Shown here piece by piece: positions 8,299 through 17,069 of a stretch of 50,613 nt of DNA. The position numbers and the translations under genes were made by a program. How positions within the stretch are numbered: position 1 is the stretch's first letter; every line of letters begins with the position of its first letter. Source of the stretch: an uncultured Prevotella sp. GTDB taxonomy: Bacteria; Bacteroidota; Bacteroidia; Bacteroidales; Bacteroidaceae. The DNA lies in contig CAMHLV010000012.1 in the NCBI GenBank assembly GCA_946186115.1, positions 1-50,613 on the forward strand, in the 5' to 3' direction. Below the pieces are notes generated by a model. It saw only the letters and a program-made list of their open reading frames with translations. It was not told the origin of the DNA and did no database searches.

Positions 8299-9477
8299 AT
8301 GCTTACCTATAGTTTTCTGCAACATTACTGGTGCTTCATAGTAGCACTGTTAGGCGCACTGCTGGTATTCCTGCTCTTCGTGCAGGGAGCCAATTCGCTG
8401 GCAGGCAGCCTCGGATATACCGAAGAAGGGCGCCGACTCGTATATAACTCCACAGGCCGCAAATGGGAATTCACATTCACCACGCTGGTAACCTTCGGCG
8501 GAGCATTCTTCGCATCATATCCCCTATTCTATTCCACCTCCTTCGGCGGAGCCTACTGGCTGTGGATGCTCATACTGTTCACCTTCGTGCTGCAGGCTGT
8601 CAGCTACGAGTTCCAGAACAAGCTCGGCAATTTCCTCGGCCCCAAGACCTTCCAGTTCTGCCTGACACTCAACGGCATTCTCGGCCCACTGCTCCTGGGC
8701 GGTGCCGTCGCAACATTCTTCGAAGGTTCCAACTTCATCATCGCCAAGGACAATATGATCGATGCAGAGTCGATAACCCCCATCATCTCTCGCTGGGCCA
8801 ACGCCTCCCACGGCCTCGACGCCTTGCTCAACCCCTGGGTGCTCGTCTTCGGATTCGCTGTGGTGTTCCTTGCACGCATACTGGGAATACTTTATATTAT
8901 TAATAATGTCAACGACGAGGACATCCGCTCCCGAGGCTCAGTACGCCTCATCGGTGCTGCCGTGCCGTTCCTCATCCTCTTCATCGCCTACTTCATCCAC
9001 CTGCTGCTGAAAGACGGCTTTGCCTACAACGATGCAGGCATCATCTTCATGGAGCCCAACAAGTATCTTCACAACCTTATCGACATGTGGTATCTGGCCA
9101 TCATTTTATTAATAGGAGTTGTGCTGGTGCTATGGGGCATCATCACCGAGGTACTGCGCGGCAGCAGAATTTTCAATTTTCAATTTTCAATTTTCAATTT
9201 AGGCGGCATCTGGCCTACCGGCATAGGCACAGTAGTCACAGTGCTCTGCCTGCTGCTGCTCAGCGCTTACAACCATACGGCCTACTATCCGTCAACTGCC
9301 GACCTGCAGTCGTCGCTGACCATGCAGAACTCGTGTTCGTCAGAGTTCACCCTGCGCACCATGTTCTACGTCTCGCTGCTTGTACCCTTCGTGCTGGCAT
9401 ACATCGTCTATGCCTGGCGAGCCATCGACAAGAAGAAACTCGACAAGGAAGAGATTAAGACCGACCACGCATATTAG
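8299..9477 (+). CDS. cydB: Cytochrome bd quinol oxidase subunit II
   Basis: Subunit II of cytochrome bd, pairing with CydA; eight to nine hydrophobic segments. I place the start at ATG 8299 (MLTYSFLQHYWCF), because the upstream TTG at 8290 lies inside the repeat tract. Family-typical stretches include GRKWEFTFTTLVTFGGAFFASYPLFY (about 50-75) and the following segment YWLWMLILFTFVLQAVSYEFQNK. An oddity is an in-frame insertion of four heptamers (aattttc) at 9168-9200, encoding IFNFQFSIFNL at about residues 290-301 between two membrane segments. The 3' end converges on the DUF1593 gene with only 3 bp between stop codons. Confidence 0.95.
   Translation: MLTYSFLQHYWCFIVALLGALLVFLLFVQGANSLAGSLGYTEEGRRLVYNSTGRKWEFTFTTLVTFGGAFFASYPLFYSTSFGGAYWLWMLILFTFVLQAVSYEFQNKLGNFLGPKTFQFCLTLNGILGPLLLGGAVATFFEGSNFIIAKDNMIDAESITPIISRWANASHGLDALLNPWVLVFGFAVVFLARILGILYIINNVNDEDIRSRGSVRLIGAAVPFLILFIAYFIHLLLKDGFAYNDAGIIFMEPNKYLHNLIDMWYLAIILLIGVVLVLWGIITEVLRGSRIFNFQFSIFNLGGIWPTGIGTVVTVLCLLLLSAYNHTAYYPSTADLQSSLTMQNSCSSEFTLRTMFYVSLLVPFVLAYIVYAWRAIDKKKLDKEEIKTDHAY
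9168..9200. repeat. Heptamer repeat (aattttc)4 inside cydB
   Basis: Four exact copies plus a partial copy of aattttc lie in frame within cydB. The reverse complement, gaaaatt, is a rotation of the word found between cydA and cydB, so the same repeat type occurs in both orientations 0.9 kb apart. Confidence 0.93.
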
Positions 9478-9480
9478 TGC

Positions 9481-12147
9481 CTACTGATTCAACCACAGCC
9501 AACGGGTAGCCCAGTCATGCAAAACAGCGGGCTTCCAGCGGCTGACAGTCTTAGCACCCTGCCAGGACCCTGCTCTCTGAGCGGGGTCTTTCACGTCGGT
9601 AAACCAATGTGAGCCAAGGGGTATGTCTGTGGAAGCCTGAGTATGACCAGGCCACTGGTCGGTCACTACAAGCGTTCCTTCCAGTCCGTTGAAGGTGGGT
9701 ATGTCGGAACTGAGTTGATAGCGAAGTCTGTTGGAAGCAGGCTCTGACATTGCAGACTTGGGGGCATAGCGCACCACAGCACAGCCGTCGGCGTAGGATG
9801 CCTGCCACTGCTGCTTGTCGATAGTAAGCACGAAAGGCACAGCAGGACGCTTGCTCTTCTTAACGCCCTTGGGCATGGGCAGGCGCAGTTCCCAGACTCC
9901 ATAGACGGGAACAGTATCGGTGGCAACCTTTGTGCTGACGCGATAGGGACTGCTCTTCATCGGTTCGAACTGTCCTCCCCAGCTGGGCTGTGTGGCGTCG
10001 TCAGGATTGCCGTTCATCATATAGAGCAAGGCGGGGGTGTCGCCCATCTTGATTCTACCGCCATAATAGTTTATAAAGTCACGACCTAAATGGCCTGCCT
10101 GACTGATATAGTCGTCGAAGTAGGCAGTGCTGCTGCCGTTGTCTATGAAGCCGCGGTAGGAGGCATTGTTCTCGATAAACCACAGGTTGGGGAAATTGCG
10201 GGCTATATAGGTGTAGGCATTGCATCCCCACTTCTTGTTGGGACCGCCAATCCAGTAAACGCGGATTCTGGTGGCTATGTCGGGGGCATCGTGCAGCGCC
10301 TGTGCCACATCCTCAAGGGCGCCCCACACGAGTATCCACAAGGGACGGTCCGAGGGTCGGCGGGCACACTGAACTATCCAGCGCGAGCCCTCGGTGGGCT
10401 GGTCGTAGCCTGCCCAGGGTGCCGCCCCACGACGGCCCTGCTTGCAGAGGGTGCGCAGGGAGTCGGGGGCAAGCAGTGTGGGAATATGACTGCTGAGCAC
10501 GGGGTAATCCTCAGCGTAGAGTGATATCATACGAAGGATTTCGTCTTTTGAGCCATCGCCGAAGCTGGGCGACGATACCAGCCCCTCAATGTCGAAGCGC
10601 TCGTTCAGCATCAGCAGGTGGGCCATCGACTGGTTGTCGTCGGGGTCGGTACCTCCTATATCGGTGCTGATGAGTATGCGGGGCTTCACGGCAGCTGCCG
10701 CCTTGCGGGGCTTCACAGTGATGATATAACGGGCATACGAGGTGAGACGGGGTGTAGTCATGTCGTAGGCTTCCATGATGACGTGGATGGTCTGAGGCTC
10801 GCTGACCTCGGGGGCTACAAACCACATCCATGCCTCGCTCTCGGGACCGAAGATGAGATCGATATCTTGCTTATAGGTGCCTGATGGATACTGATACCAG
10901 CTGGTGCGCCACTGACGCTTATACTTCTGCGGATTGGCAGCCACCTGTTCCTTGGTGATACCCTTTTGCAACCACATTTCGCCGCGGATAGCCCACAGTG
11001 CATCGATATCTACTGGGTCTGGGTCACGGACGATGGCCTCAAGCCGTACGGTATCGCCGCTATAGACGGTATGGTCGAGTCCCATAGGCACCTCGACGAC
11101 GGGTTTGTGGTTGGCCTGCTCATACTTCGGTGAGACACACCACTGCAGGCGAGCCTGGAAGTCGTGCATGGCGGGTTCCATCCATTCGCGCAGCTGGCCG
11201 AAGCCATTGTCGCGATAGACACGGTCGAAGCCTTTCACCTTGTAGAATCGGCCACCCCACCCACCATAGGTCGGGTCCTCATGGCCACGCAGACCGTTGG
11301 CCAGTGAATAGAGGAAGGCGGGGGTGTCGCCCTCACTGATATACGACTGGGTGTAGCAGGCACCAAGCGGATTCTTTCCGTTATGCATATACTGCTTCAC
11401 AAAGTCGGTGGTATTGGTCATGGTGCCATAGTCCCAGCTGCCACTGAAATGGTGGTTCAGCAGGATGGTGACCAGCGGGTGATACTTCTCGATATACGGA
11501 CCGCCGGCATCCTGATACCAGATGCAGTAGAGCACGGCCTTGGAGACGGCACGCTCGTAGTCATTAGGATAGTCGCGTTTCAACTTCTGGAATGCCTTGG
11601 CAGCGGTATTAGTGCCTCCCCAGCACTGGATATATACGGGACGGGGGTCATCCTCCAACAACACCTCGACGATGCGGTCGGAGCCAGGGGTGTCGGGCCA
11701 TGCGGCAGGATCTACCAAAGGCTTGGCACCAGGCAGCGCCAGTTTGCAGCGCTTGCCGTCGAACACTACATGCTCAGGATCTTCATCTCCCACATAGACA
11801 CGGCTACGCAGATAGTCGGGCGAGGGATAGCCTGCATCGTGGACCTTTAGGTTGGGATACACCTTCTCGTAGGCGTCGAGCTGTTCGGCCAGCCACGGTT
11901 CACTGCTCCAGCCCTTGCGCTGGAAACAGGAGTTGGTCTGAATGATAGCATCCACCTGCATATCGTTGGTGTAGAGCAGGAAATGAACCATCGAGCAGCG
12001 GTCGTCGGTCTCGGCGTCGGTCAGCACGATGACACGAGGCTTCTCCTGCCATACGGTCTCGGGAAACAAGGAACGCCAGTCGGCTGCTACCGGCAGGCAT
12101 GCCAGCAGAGTGTAAAGGATTACCAGTAAGGACTTCTTTCTGTTCAT
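9481..12147 (-). CDS. Secreted protein with two nucleoside-hydrolase-like (DUF1593) domains
   Basis: An 888-residue exported protein with a signal peptide (about 1-22, ending LPVAADW). Residues about 32-340 match the DUF1593/Sde182 nucleoside-hydrolase-like fold, with PRVIVLTDAETDDRCSM where the family has its aspartate-rich motif. A beta-sandwich linker (about 350-485) follows. A second related domain begins near residue 490 with PRILISTDIGGTDPDDNQSM, an even better DxGxDxDD metal-site motif, and runs to about 740. A C-terminal beta-sandwich ends the protein. The known relative Sde182 is a cellulose-associated protein; the substrate here is unknown, probably a glycoside. It is divergent from the membrane regulator at 12405, which may control it (inference). 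Confidence 0.82.
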   Translation of the reverse strand: MNRKKSLLVILYTLLACLPVAADWRSLFPETVWQEKPRVIVLTDAETDDRCSMVHFLLYTNDMQVDAIIQTNSCFQRKGWSSEPWLAEQLDAYEKVYPNLKVHDAGYPSPDYLRSRVYVGDEDPEHVVFDGKRCKLALPGAKPLVDPAAWPDTPGSDRIVEVLLEDDPRPVYIQCWGGTNTAAKAFQKLKRDYPNDYERAVSKAVLYCIWYQDAGGPYIEKYHPLVTILLNHHFSGSWDYGTMTNTTDFVKQYMHNGKNPLGACYTQSYISEGDTPAFLYSLANGLRGHEDPTYGGWGGRFYKVKGFDRVYRDNGFGQLREWMEPAMHDFQARLQWCVSPKYEQANHKPVVEVPMGLDHTVYSGDTVRLEAIVRDPDPVDIDALWAIRGEMWLQKGITKEQVAANPQKYKRQWRTSWYQYPSGTYKQDIDLIFGPESEAWMWFVAPEVSEPQTIHVIMEAYDMTTPRLTSYARYIITVKPRKAAAAVKPRILISTDIGGTDPDDNQSMAHLLMLNERFDIEGLVSSPSFGDGSKDEILRMISLYAEDYPVLSSHIPTLLAPDSLRTLCKQGRRGAAPWAGYDQPTEGSRWIVQCARRPSDRPLWILVWGALEDVAQALHDAPDIATRIRVYWIGGPNKKWGCNAYTYIARNFPNLWFIENNASYRGFIDNGSSTAYFDDYISQAGHLGRDFINYYGGRIKMGDTPALLYMMNGNPDDATQPSWGGQFEPMKSSPYRVSTKVATDTVPVYGVWELRLPMPKGVKKSKRPAVPFVLTIDKQQWQASYADGCAVVRYAPKSAMSEPASNRLRYQLSSDIPTFNGLEGTLVVTDQWPGHTQASTDIPLGSHWFTDVKDPAQRAGSWQGAKTVSRWKPAVLHDWATRWLWLNQ

Positions 12148-12257
12148 ATCTTTTTGTTATTAAATATACTTTCTTCCGTTTTGCTCATTGGGCTTAACTT
12201 CTAAACTACTGACTACTTATTTACTTCAGAAAGTTGAACACATATTGTTTTGTGGTG

Positions 12258-12265
12258 CAAAATTA
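12258..12265 (-). promoter_or_regulatory. Possible -7 box for the DUF1593 gene
   Basis: On the minus strand the sequence reads TAATTTTG, matching TAnnTTTG, about 110 bp from the start codon. No well-spaced TTTG is visible upstream, so support is weak. The rest of 12148-12404 is AT-rich and holds no gene I can support. Confidence 0.35.
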
Positions 12266-12382
12266 ATGATATATACGCAAAATCAGGTGGATTTTTCTTC
12301 CGCTAATGGTGGACTTTACTTTATTTCTACTCATTTTTTTAGAAATATCCAATTAAAGACTTCACAAATCAAGAAAAAACAC

Positions 12383-12390
12383 TAAATTTG
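12383..12390 (+). promoter_or_regulatory. -7 box for the propeller/AraC regulator gene
   Basis: TAAATTTG lies 14 bp before the first of three consecutive in-frame ATG codons (12405, 12408, 12411). A matching -33 element is not clear. Confidence 0.5.
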
Positions 12391-12404
12391 CATCTCAATC
12401 CTTC

Positions 12405-14687
12405 ATGATGATGAAACGAATAGTTGTCATTTGCTTCTTAATATCATTAATAATACCTATAGATGCTCAGACAAATCTATGGATACAGCTCTATGACCGC
12501 AACACGGGAGGACTGAATGAGACGGTGTATGCTCTCAAGCAGGACGATAGGGGCTTGATATGGATTACTACCTATGGCGGATTGTATAGTTATGACGGCC
12601 AAAGATTTGTGCATCATCCCGACTCAACAGTGAAACCGCCAATGGCCGGATACCACTGGAGACCGAATACGGCATTTGAGAACAAACTGGCAGAACTGGC
12701 ACAAAAGGAAAACTGGCTGCGCAACGGCAAAGAGAGGATTCTGTGCAGTATGGAAGACCGCGACGGCAACCTGTGGATGGGATTCACCAACGGACTGAGG
12801 CTCTGCCGAAAACAGGAACACCCCTTCCACATCTCCGACTTTGACGAAGAGGTGCTATGCCTGTTCCAAAGCAGTAATGGCGAGATATGGATGACGACAA
12901 GAGAAGGCAGCGTCTGTCTGCTCGACAGATGGCTGAAACCCACTGTCTGGCTGACACGGACGGGCGAGTGGTCTTCGACAAAGACCAACAGCCGCTATGT
13001 AGTCATGAGCATCACCGAAACTCCCGACGGAAGCTTGTGGCTGGCAGCACGTCATGAGGGGCTGCTACGGCTGAAAAAGCGCGACACAGACATGATGAGG
13101 GGCTTCTACATACAGCAGATCAAGGACGAAGGCGACACAGACGGCGGACTGCATGCACTGAACAATGTGTATTCCACCTGCCTGGACAATAACAACAGAC
13201 TATGGACGGCAAGCCTGAACACGGGAGTGGGCATCATCATGGATACGGAGCCGAAAATCCCAGCCGACGTCATCAACCTGAATGCCCTGCAGAAAAGGGT
13301 GAACGGCCAGAAACTGCCGGAACGCATACGATGCTTCCTGCCGCTGTTCTCAGACGAGTGGCTGGTGGCATCAGACAACGGACTCTTCTATATGAAGCCG
13401 TCAACATGGAAGAATAAGGAGACGGGGGTGTTCAAGCAACTGCTGACTAACAAGGCCGACACATCAAAGAACTATTCTGCACAGTGCCTGCTGTGCGACC
13501 ACGACGGATATATCTATGTGGGGACATCGGGCGACGGACTCATCATCCTGAACAAGGCGCCAGAAGCAGGAAAAGCTTCTGAAGCAAGATTCCTGTCGAA
13601 AGAGAATGGCGTGCTCTCGTCGAATGTAGTGTATGCACTGGCTCAAGACAAGAAACACGGCGTATGGGGATTCTGCGACAAAGGGCTGTTCAGGATTACT
13701 TCCGACAAGGTCAACAAGCCGTTCCACCATCTGTATGCTTCCAGCTACGGTGAAGAGTATTCGGCAGTGTGGCCGGCAATGAGCATAGGCAATGCCCTGC
13801 TGCTGAAAGACGGACGAATAATAAAAGGTACGCGCAAAGGCCTTCTGTGGTTTCAGGCCGACAGTCTGGGACAGCGTCCGTCAAGGCACAATATCTTCAT
13901 TGAGGCACGATACAATAGCGCCGACAGAGACACGGCGTTCGTGGCGGGAGATACCATTATGCTACCTAAAGGATTGAAAGACCTGACACTGTATTGCTCA
14001 GTACTCGACTATAACCGCCTGTCGAACGTTGTCTATGCATACAGGATAGCCGACAAGGATTCAGCATGGACATACACTACTAATCCCGTTATCGACCTAA
14101 GAGACATACCGTCGGGATACTCAACACTTGAGATACGGGCCACCAACGGCGATGGGGTGTGGAGCGGCAACGAAAAGGTGATAACGCTGCATGTCAAGTC
14201 GGACGACAACTGGGCCTTGTCGCTGGTCATCATCCTCATGGCCGTCATAGCTGTAATGTTCTACCTGCTGGCAAAGAAACACTCTAAAAAGGATGATGCC
14301 GACAGCACGCCAAACGTGCTTGAACCCATTCTGGACAATCTGCCGACAAAAGAAGCAGTAGATGAACTGTTCAGGGCTACAGTACGCAAGAATATCGTTG
14401 AGAACATTGGCGATGCTGAATATGGGCCTGAGCGGTTGGCCAAGGATATGGGAATGAGCAAGAACATGCTCACGTCGAAGATAAAGAGCGTCTATGGCAT
14501 TCTGCCCGTAGAACTCATGAACAGGGTGAGGGTGCAGGCCGCAACAGAACTGCTGACACAAACGGAACTCACCATCTCGGAGATAGCATACCGTGTGGGG
14601 TTCAACGATCCGAAATACTTCTCACGGGTATATAAGAAGATGACCGACATATCGCCTACCGAGGCCCGGTCGAAAAGAAGTATTTAG
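12405..14687 (+). CDS. Transmembrane beta-propeller regulator with AraC-type DNA-binding domain, no kinase
   Basis: A 760-residue one-component sensor-regulator. After a signal peptide/anchor (about 1-22) come two-component-regulator-propeller repeats with the typical pattern DDRGLIWITTYGGLYSYDG, DRDGNLWMGFTNGL and DGSLWLAARHEGLLR (about 45-510), then a Y_Y_Y-like beta-sandwich (about 510-600). One membrane helix follows (about 605-622) and then, directly, an AraC/XylS helix-turn-helix domain (about 655-757, with ISEIAYRVGFNDPKYFSRVYKK). Hybrid two-component regulators of Bacteroidetes have the same sensor but insert a histidine kinase, phosphoacceptor and receiver domain; these are absent. 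Such proteins sense carbohydrates in the periplasm, so a role in controlling the divergent DUF1593 gene or the glycosidase genes downstream is likely but inferred. Confidence 0.88.
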   Translation: MMMKRIVVICFLISLIIPIDAQTNLWIQLYDRNTGGLNETVYALKQDDRGLIWITTYGGLYSYDGQRFVHHPDSTVKPPMAGYHWRPNTAFENKLAELAQKENWLRNGKERILCSMEDRDGNLWMGFTNGLRLCRKQEHPFHISDFDEEVLCLFQSSNGEIWMTTREGSVCLLDRWLKPTVWLTRTGEWSSTKTNSRYVVMSITETPDGSLWLAARHEGLLRLKKRDTDMMRGFYIQQIKDEGDTDGGLHALNNVYSTCLDNNNRLWTASLNTGVGIIMDTEPKIPADVINLNALQKRVNGQKLPERIRCFLPLFSDEWLVASDNGLFYMKPSTWKNKETGVFKQLLTNKADTSKNYSAQCLLCDHDGYIYVGTSGDGLIILNKAPEAGKASEARFLSKENGVLSSNVVYALAQDKKHGVWGFCDKGLFRITSDKVNKPFHHLYASSYGEEYSAVWPAMSIGNALLLKDGRIIKGTRKGLLWFQADSLGQRPSRHNIFIEARYNSADRDTAFVAGDTIMLPKGLKDLTLYCSVLDYNRLSNVVYAYRIADKDSAWTYTTNPVIDLRDIPSGYSTLEIRATNGDGVWSGNEKVITLHVKSDDNWALSLVIILMAVIAVMFYLLAKKHSKKDDADSTPNVLEPILDNLPTKEAVDELFRATVRKNIVENIGDAEYGPERLAKDMGMSKNMLTSKIKSVYGILPVELMNRVRVQAATELLTQTELTISEIAYRVGFNDPKYFSRVYKKMTDISPTEARSKRSI

Positions 14688-14729
14688 CAACCAACAGTAT
14701 ATGCATAAATCGCACACGGAATGAACTCT

Positions 14730-15392
14730 AATCTTACCGATCTTTGTTGCTTTACACCACGTTTGGTTAACGATGTCACTAACGCCTACGATATCGACTT
14801 CTCCTGGTGCAGCCCCCTTGTTCCAATTGGCGTATTTTATGATAGATGTACGCGTTTGTAACCATTGTGCAAAGATAGCCGTTTCCACCATTCCTCCAAT
14901 CGCCGGGTCGGTCTCTGTAAGTGGCGAAAAAAGAGCACAACGGAGTGAGGGATTAGTAAGATATATCTTAAATGATGTTATGTGCTGCATCGTTTTTGCA
15001 TTAGCATCTACCTTATAAACTATCTTTATGAGGAATGCCGCTTCAAGATACATCAAATACTTCTTAAGTACTTCCTTCCTGATTTCCGATTCTCAGGACA
15101 TGACTTCGTATGAGAATTCTTCTCCAGAATGATATGCAATATAAATAAAAAGGCGATTCAGCTCTTGCGTGTCCTGGATACCGTACAAACTTGGAAGATC
15201 TCTAAGTAACACCTTATCTACAATGTCGTGTCGGATATATTGGCCCGGATCTTGCCTCATCTTTTCTGAAAATACGATTTCCGGATAACAGCCATAATTG
15301 ATATAGTCAATAAAATAACTGTTAAGCTTACCGATATCCAGCGTGTCAACATAAGAACTCAACGGGTCATCAACATCTTTAGCCTTATTTCC
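14730..15392 (-). pseudogene. Decayed AAA/DUF4143 ATPase gene
   Basis: Reading leftward from 15392, the frame encodes a DUF4143-like stretch (SSYVDTLDIGKLNSYFIDY, then GCYPEIVFSEK and a conserved RHDIVDKVLLRDLPSLYGI), stops at an in-frame TGA at 15093-15095, and continues in the same frame with YLMYLEAAFLIKI, an LSPxxETDPAIGGMVETAIFAQ-like stretch and GEVDIVG near 14785. The N-terminal AAA ATPase domain with its P-loop is missing, as a stop precedes the homologous part and nothing like it lies upstream. After GEVDIVG the expected C-terminus is unrecognisable. The gene is therefore truncated at both ends and interrupted. Intact relatives are orphan ATPases common in Bacteroidales. No other gene is visible between 14688 and 15470. 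Confidence 0.75.
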
Positions 15393-15470
15393 TCAAAATT
15401 GAAGAAATAAGCATAAAACTGCATAAAAACGGACTCGTATGGAAATGGTTGTCGGGATGAGGATGTGACA

Positions 15471-15791
15471 TTATTTCTTCTTTTTGGCTTTGGGCTCAGG
15501 CAAGGCTAAGCACGTTGCACGGACAATGGCCGAGAGATAGTCGCGGTCGTCGACATCGGCAATATAGAAATAGTCCTTGGCACCATCATAGGGAGGCTGA
15601 AGGTCGATGCTCTTAAGAAGAGTCCTACCCTCTTCTGTAGGTTTTACGTATAAACGGTCGTCGCAGATAAGACCGAAAATCTTACCATTGCAATATATAC
15701 CATAGTCGCCGAACATCTTCTTTGCTACTATCTCGCCTGCACCACCGCACTGGTCGGTGATATACTGTACAAAATCTGCATTGCTTGCCAT
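15471..15791 (-). CDS. TfoX N-terminal domain protein
   Basis: A 106-residue protein matching the TfoX/Sxy N-terminal domain: MASNADFVQYITDQCGG, then KKMFGDYGIYCNGKIFGLICDDRLYVKPTEEG. The C-terminal TfoX domain is absent and the protein ends in a lysine run. I chose the ATG at 15791 because a consensus promoter lies just upstream (15810-15841) and because the longer frame would run through that promoter. Family members are linked to competence regulation in proteobacteria, but the stand-alone domain in Bacteroidetes has no clear role. Confidence 0.88.
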   Translation of the reverse strand: MASNADFVQYITDQCGGAGEIVAKKMFGDYGIYCNGKIFGLICDDRLYVKPTEEGRTLLKSIDLQPPYDGAKDYFYIADVDDRDYLSAIVRATCLALPEPKAKKKK

Positions 15792-15809
15792 ATCGTGTGG
15801 TTTTGGGGG

Positions 15810-15841
15810 CAAAGATACAAAAAGATACCGATAATTGCAAA
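15810..15841 (-). promoter_or_regulatory. Promoter of the TfoX-N gene
   Basis: On the minus strand TTTG (15841-15838), 20 bp, TATCTTTG (15817-15810); the start codon follows 18 nt after the -7 box. Confidence 0.75.
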
Positions 15842-15860
15842 TAAAAATATCCGAGTTTGG

Positions 15861-15891
15861 TTTGCATTTCACTCGTTTTTCCGTAACTTTG
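15861..15891 (+). promoter_or_regulatory. Promoter of the esterase operon
   Basis: TTTG at 15861-15864, 19 bp, TAACTTTG at 15884-15891; the start codon at 15912 follows 20 nt later. This fixes the esterase start and rules out the longer frame beginning at 15795. Confidence 0.78.
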
Positions 15892-15911
15892 CACCAGAAA
15901 ACAAGAAAAGC

Positions 15912-17060
15912 ATGATTCGGAAACTGACAATACTTGCGGCATGCCTGACTACGGTCTTGGCAATATGCGCACAAAAACGCGACAAATATGAGTTTAAGCG
16001 CAACCTACCTGTTTATGCCGACTCGCTGATAGCCGACCTCACTTACCCGTTGGCATGGGGGAATAGCGATATCACCGATTTCGGAGAATGGAAGCGTGCG
16101 GCACGCCAGAAGGTATTTGACTGCATGCTGCCACCACCTCCACGGCCTGAAGGAGGATACAAGGCGAAGGTGATTTTCGAGGAACAGCGTGACGGCTACA
16201 AAGCACGCAAACTCGAGATACAACTGTCGCGCTACTATACCGTTCCGGCATACGTGCTAATACCCGACGGAAAGGGGCCTTTTCCTGCAGTCAACGTGCT
16301 GCACGATCATGGTGCCCACCTGTTCATAGGCAAGGAGAAGGTGATAAGCCCGCTGGCCTGTGAAGACTCTACGGTAATCCGCGATGCCAACGAATGGGCG
16401 GCAGGATACGAAGGACAGTTCTACGGCGACTATCTGGCGAAGAACGGCTTCGTGGTACTGGCAACAGATGCACCCATGTGGGGTGAGCGAGGCCAGATGG
16501 AGGGTGCCCGGCGCGACCGCTACGACATGATAGCCGGCAATATGATGATGTATGGTATCGACCTGTCGGCATACATGACATACGACGATATTGCAGCAAC
16601 AGAATTCCTGGCATCGATGCCTGAGGTTGACAAGGGGAGAATAGGATGTACGGGATGGTCAATGGGTGCTTACAGGGCCTGGATGCTAGCCGCACTCTCT
16701 GACTATATCAAGGCGGCAGTACCCGTGTGCTGGATGATAACTACCGACGAACAGATGTCGTTTAAATACCAACGCACTGAGAACGGAGGCTTTGCCAACT
16801 GCTTCCCAGGACTGCGCCGATGGCTGGACTATCCACACATTGCCAGCATAGCCTGCCCTTGCGCCATGCTGTTTATCAACGGAGCCCAAGACAAGCTGTT
16901 CCCTGTGGCAGGTGTGCAGAAGGCTTTCGACATCATGCACCAAACATGGGAGAGCCAGGGCGTAGGCGACCGACTGGTGACAGAGATATGGGACATGCCA
17001 CACAGCTGTCCTCGCGAAGCCCAGCGACGAGCACTGGAATTCTTTAAGAAACACCTATAA
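15912..17060 (+). CDS. Secreted alpha/beta hydrolase, acetyl-xylan-esterase/dienelactone-hydrolase type
   Basis: A 382-residue exported hydrolase. A signal peptide occupies about residues 1-20 (MIRKLTILAACLTTVLAICA). The alpha/beta-hydrolase core shows PAVNVLHDHGAH (oxyanion-side strand), the nucleophile elbow GCTGWSMGAYRAW with serine near residue 243, the acid loop INGAQDKLFPVAG and the histidine in WDMPHSCP near the C-terminus, so the triad is intact. Family relatives (Abhydrolase_7/acetyl xylan esterase-like) deacylate plant polysaccharides. It leads a tight rightward run with the LUD, GH2 and topB genes. The exact substrate is not shown by sequence. Confidence 0.85.
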   Translation: MIRKLTILAACLTTVLAICAQKRDKYEFKRNLPVYADSLIADLTYPLAWGNSDITDFGEWKRAARQKVFDCMLPPPPRPEGGYKAKVIFEEQRDGYKARKLEIQLSRYYTVPAYVLIPDGKGPFPAVNVLHDHGAHLFIGKEKVISPLACEDSTVIRDANEWAAGYEGQFYGDYLAKNGFVVLATDAPMWGERGQMEGARRDRYDMIAGNMMMYGIDLSAYMTYDDIAATEFLASMPEVDKGRIGCTGWSMGAYRAWMLAALSDYIKAAVPVCWMITTDEQMSFKYQRTENGGFANCFPGLRRWLDYPHIASIACPCAMLFINGAQDKLFPVAGVQKAFDIMHQTWESQGVGDRLVTEIWDMPHSCPREAQRRALEFFKKHL

Positions 17061-17069
17061 TTATTATAT

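Noticed and set aside
84..9200. Short repeats considered as CRISPR arrays
   Set aside because: Units are 7-8 bp without spacers and vary in sequence from tract to tract; no cas genes.
12148..12404. 65-codon frame in the gap left of the regulator (12188-12385)
   Set aside because: No family, AT-rich, overlaps both divergent promoters; most likely non-coding.
14622..14739. Continuation of the DUF4143 pseudogene under the regulator gene
   Set aside because: The frame is open but no longer resembles the family after GEVDIVG, and it overlaps the 3' end of the regulator.
15795..15911. Upstream extension of the esterase gene
   Set aside because: It would include the promoter TTTG-N19-TAACTTTG and precede a clear signal peptide that starts at 15912.
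15792..15974. Upstream extension of the TfoX-N gene
   Set aside because: It passes through that gene's own promoter and overlaps the divergent esterase start.
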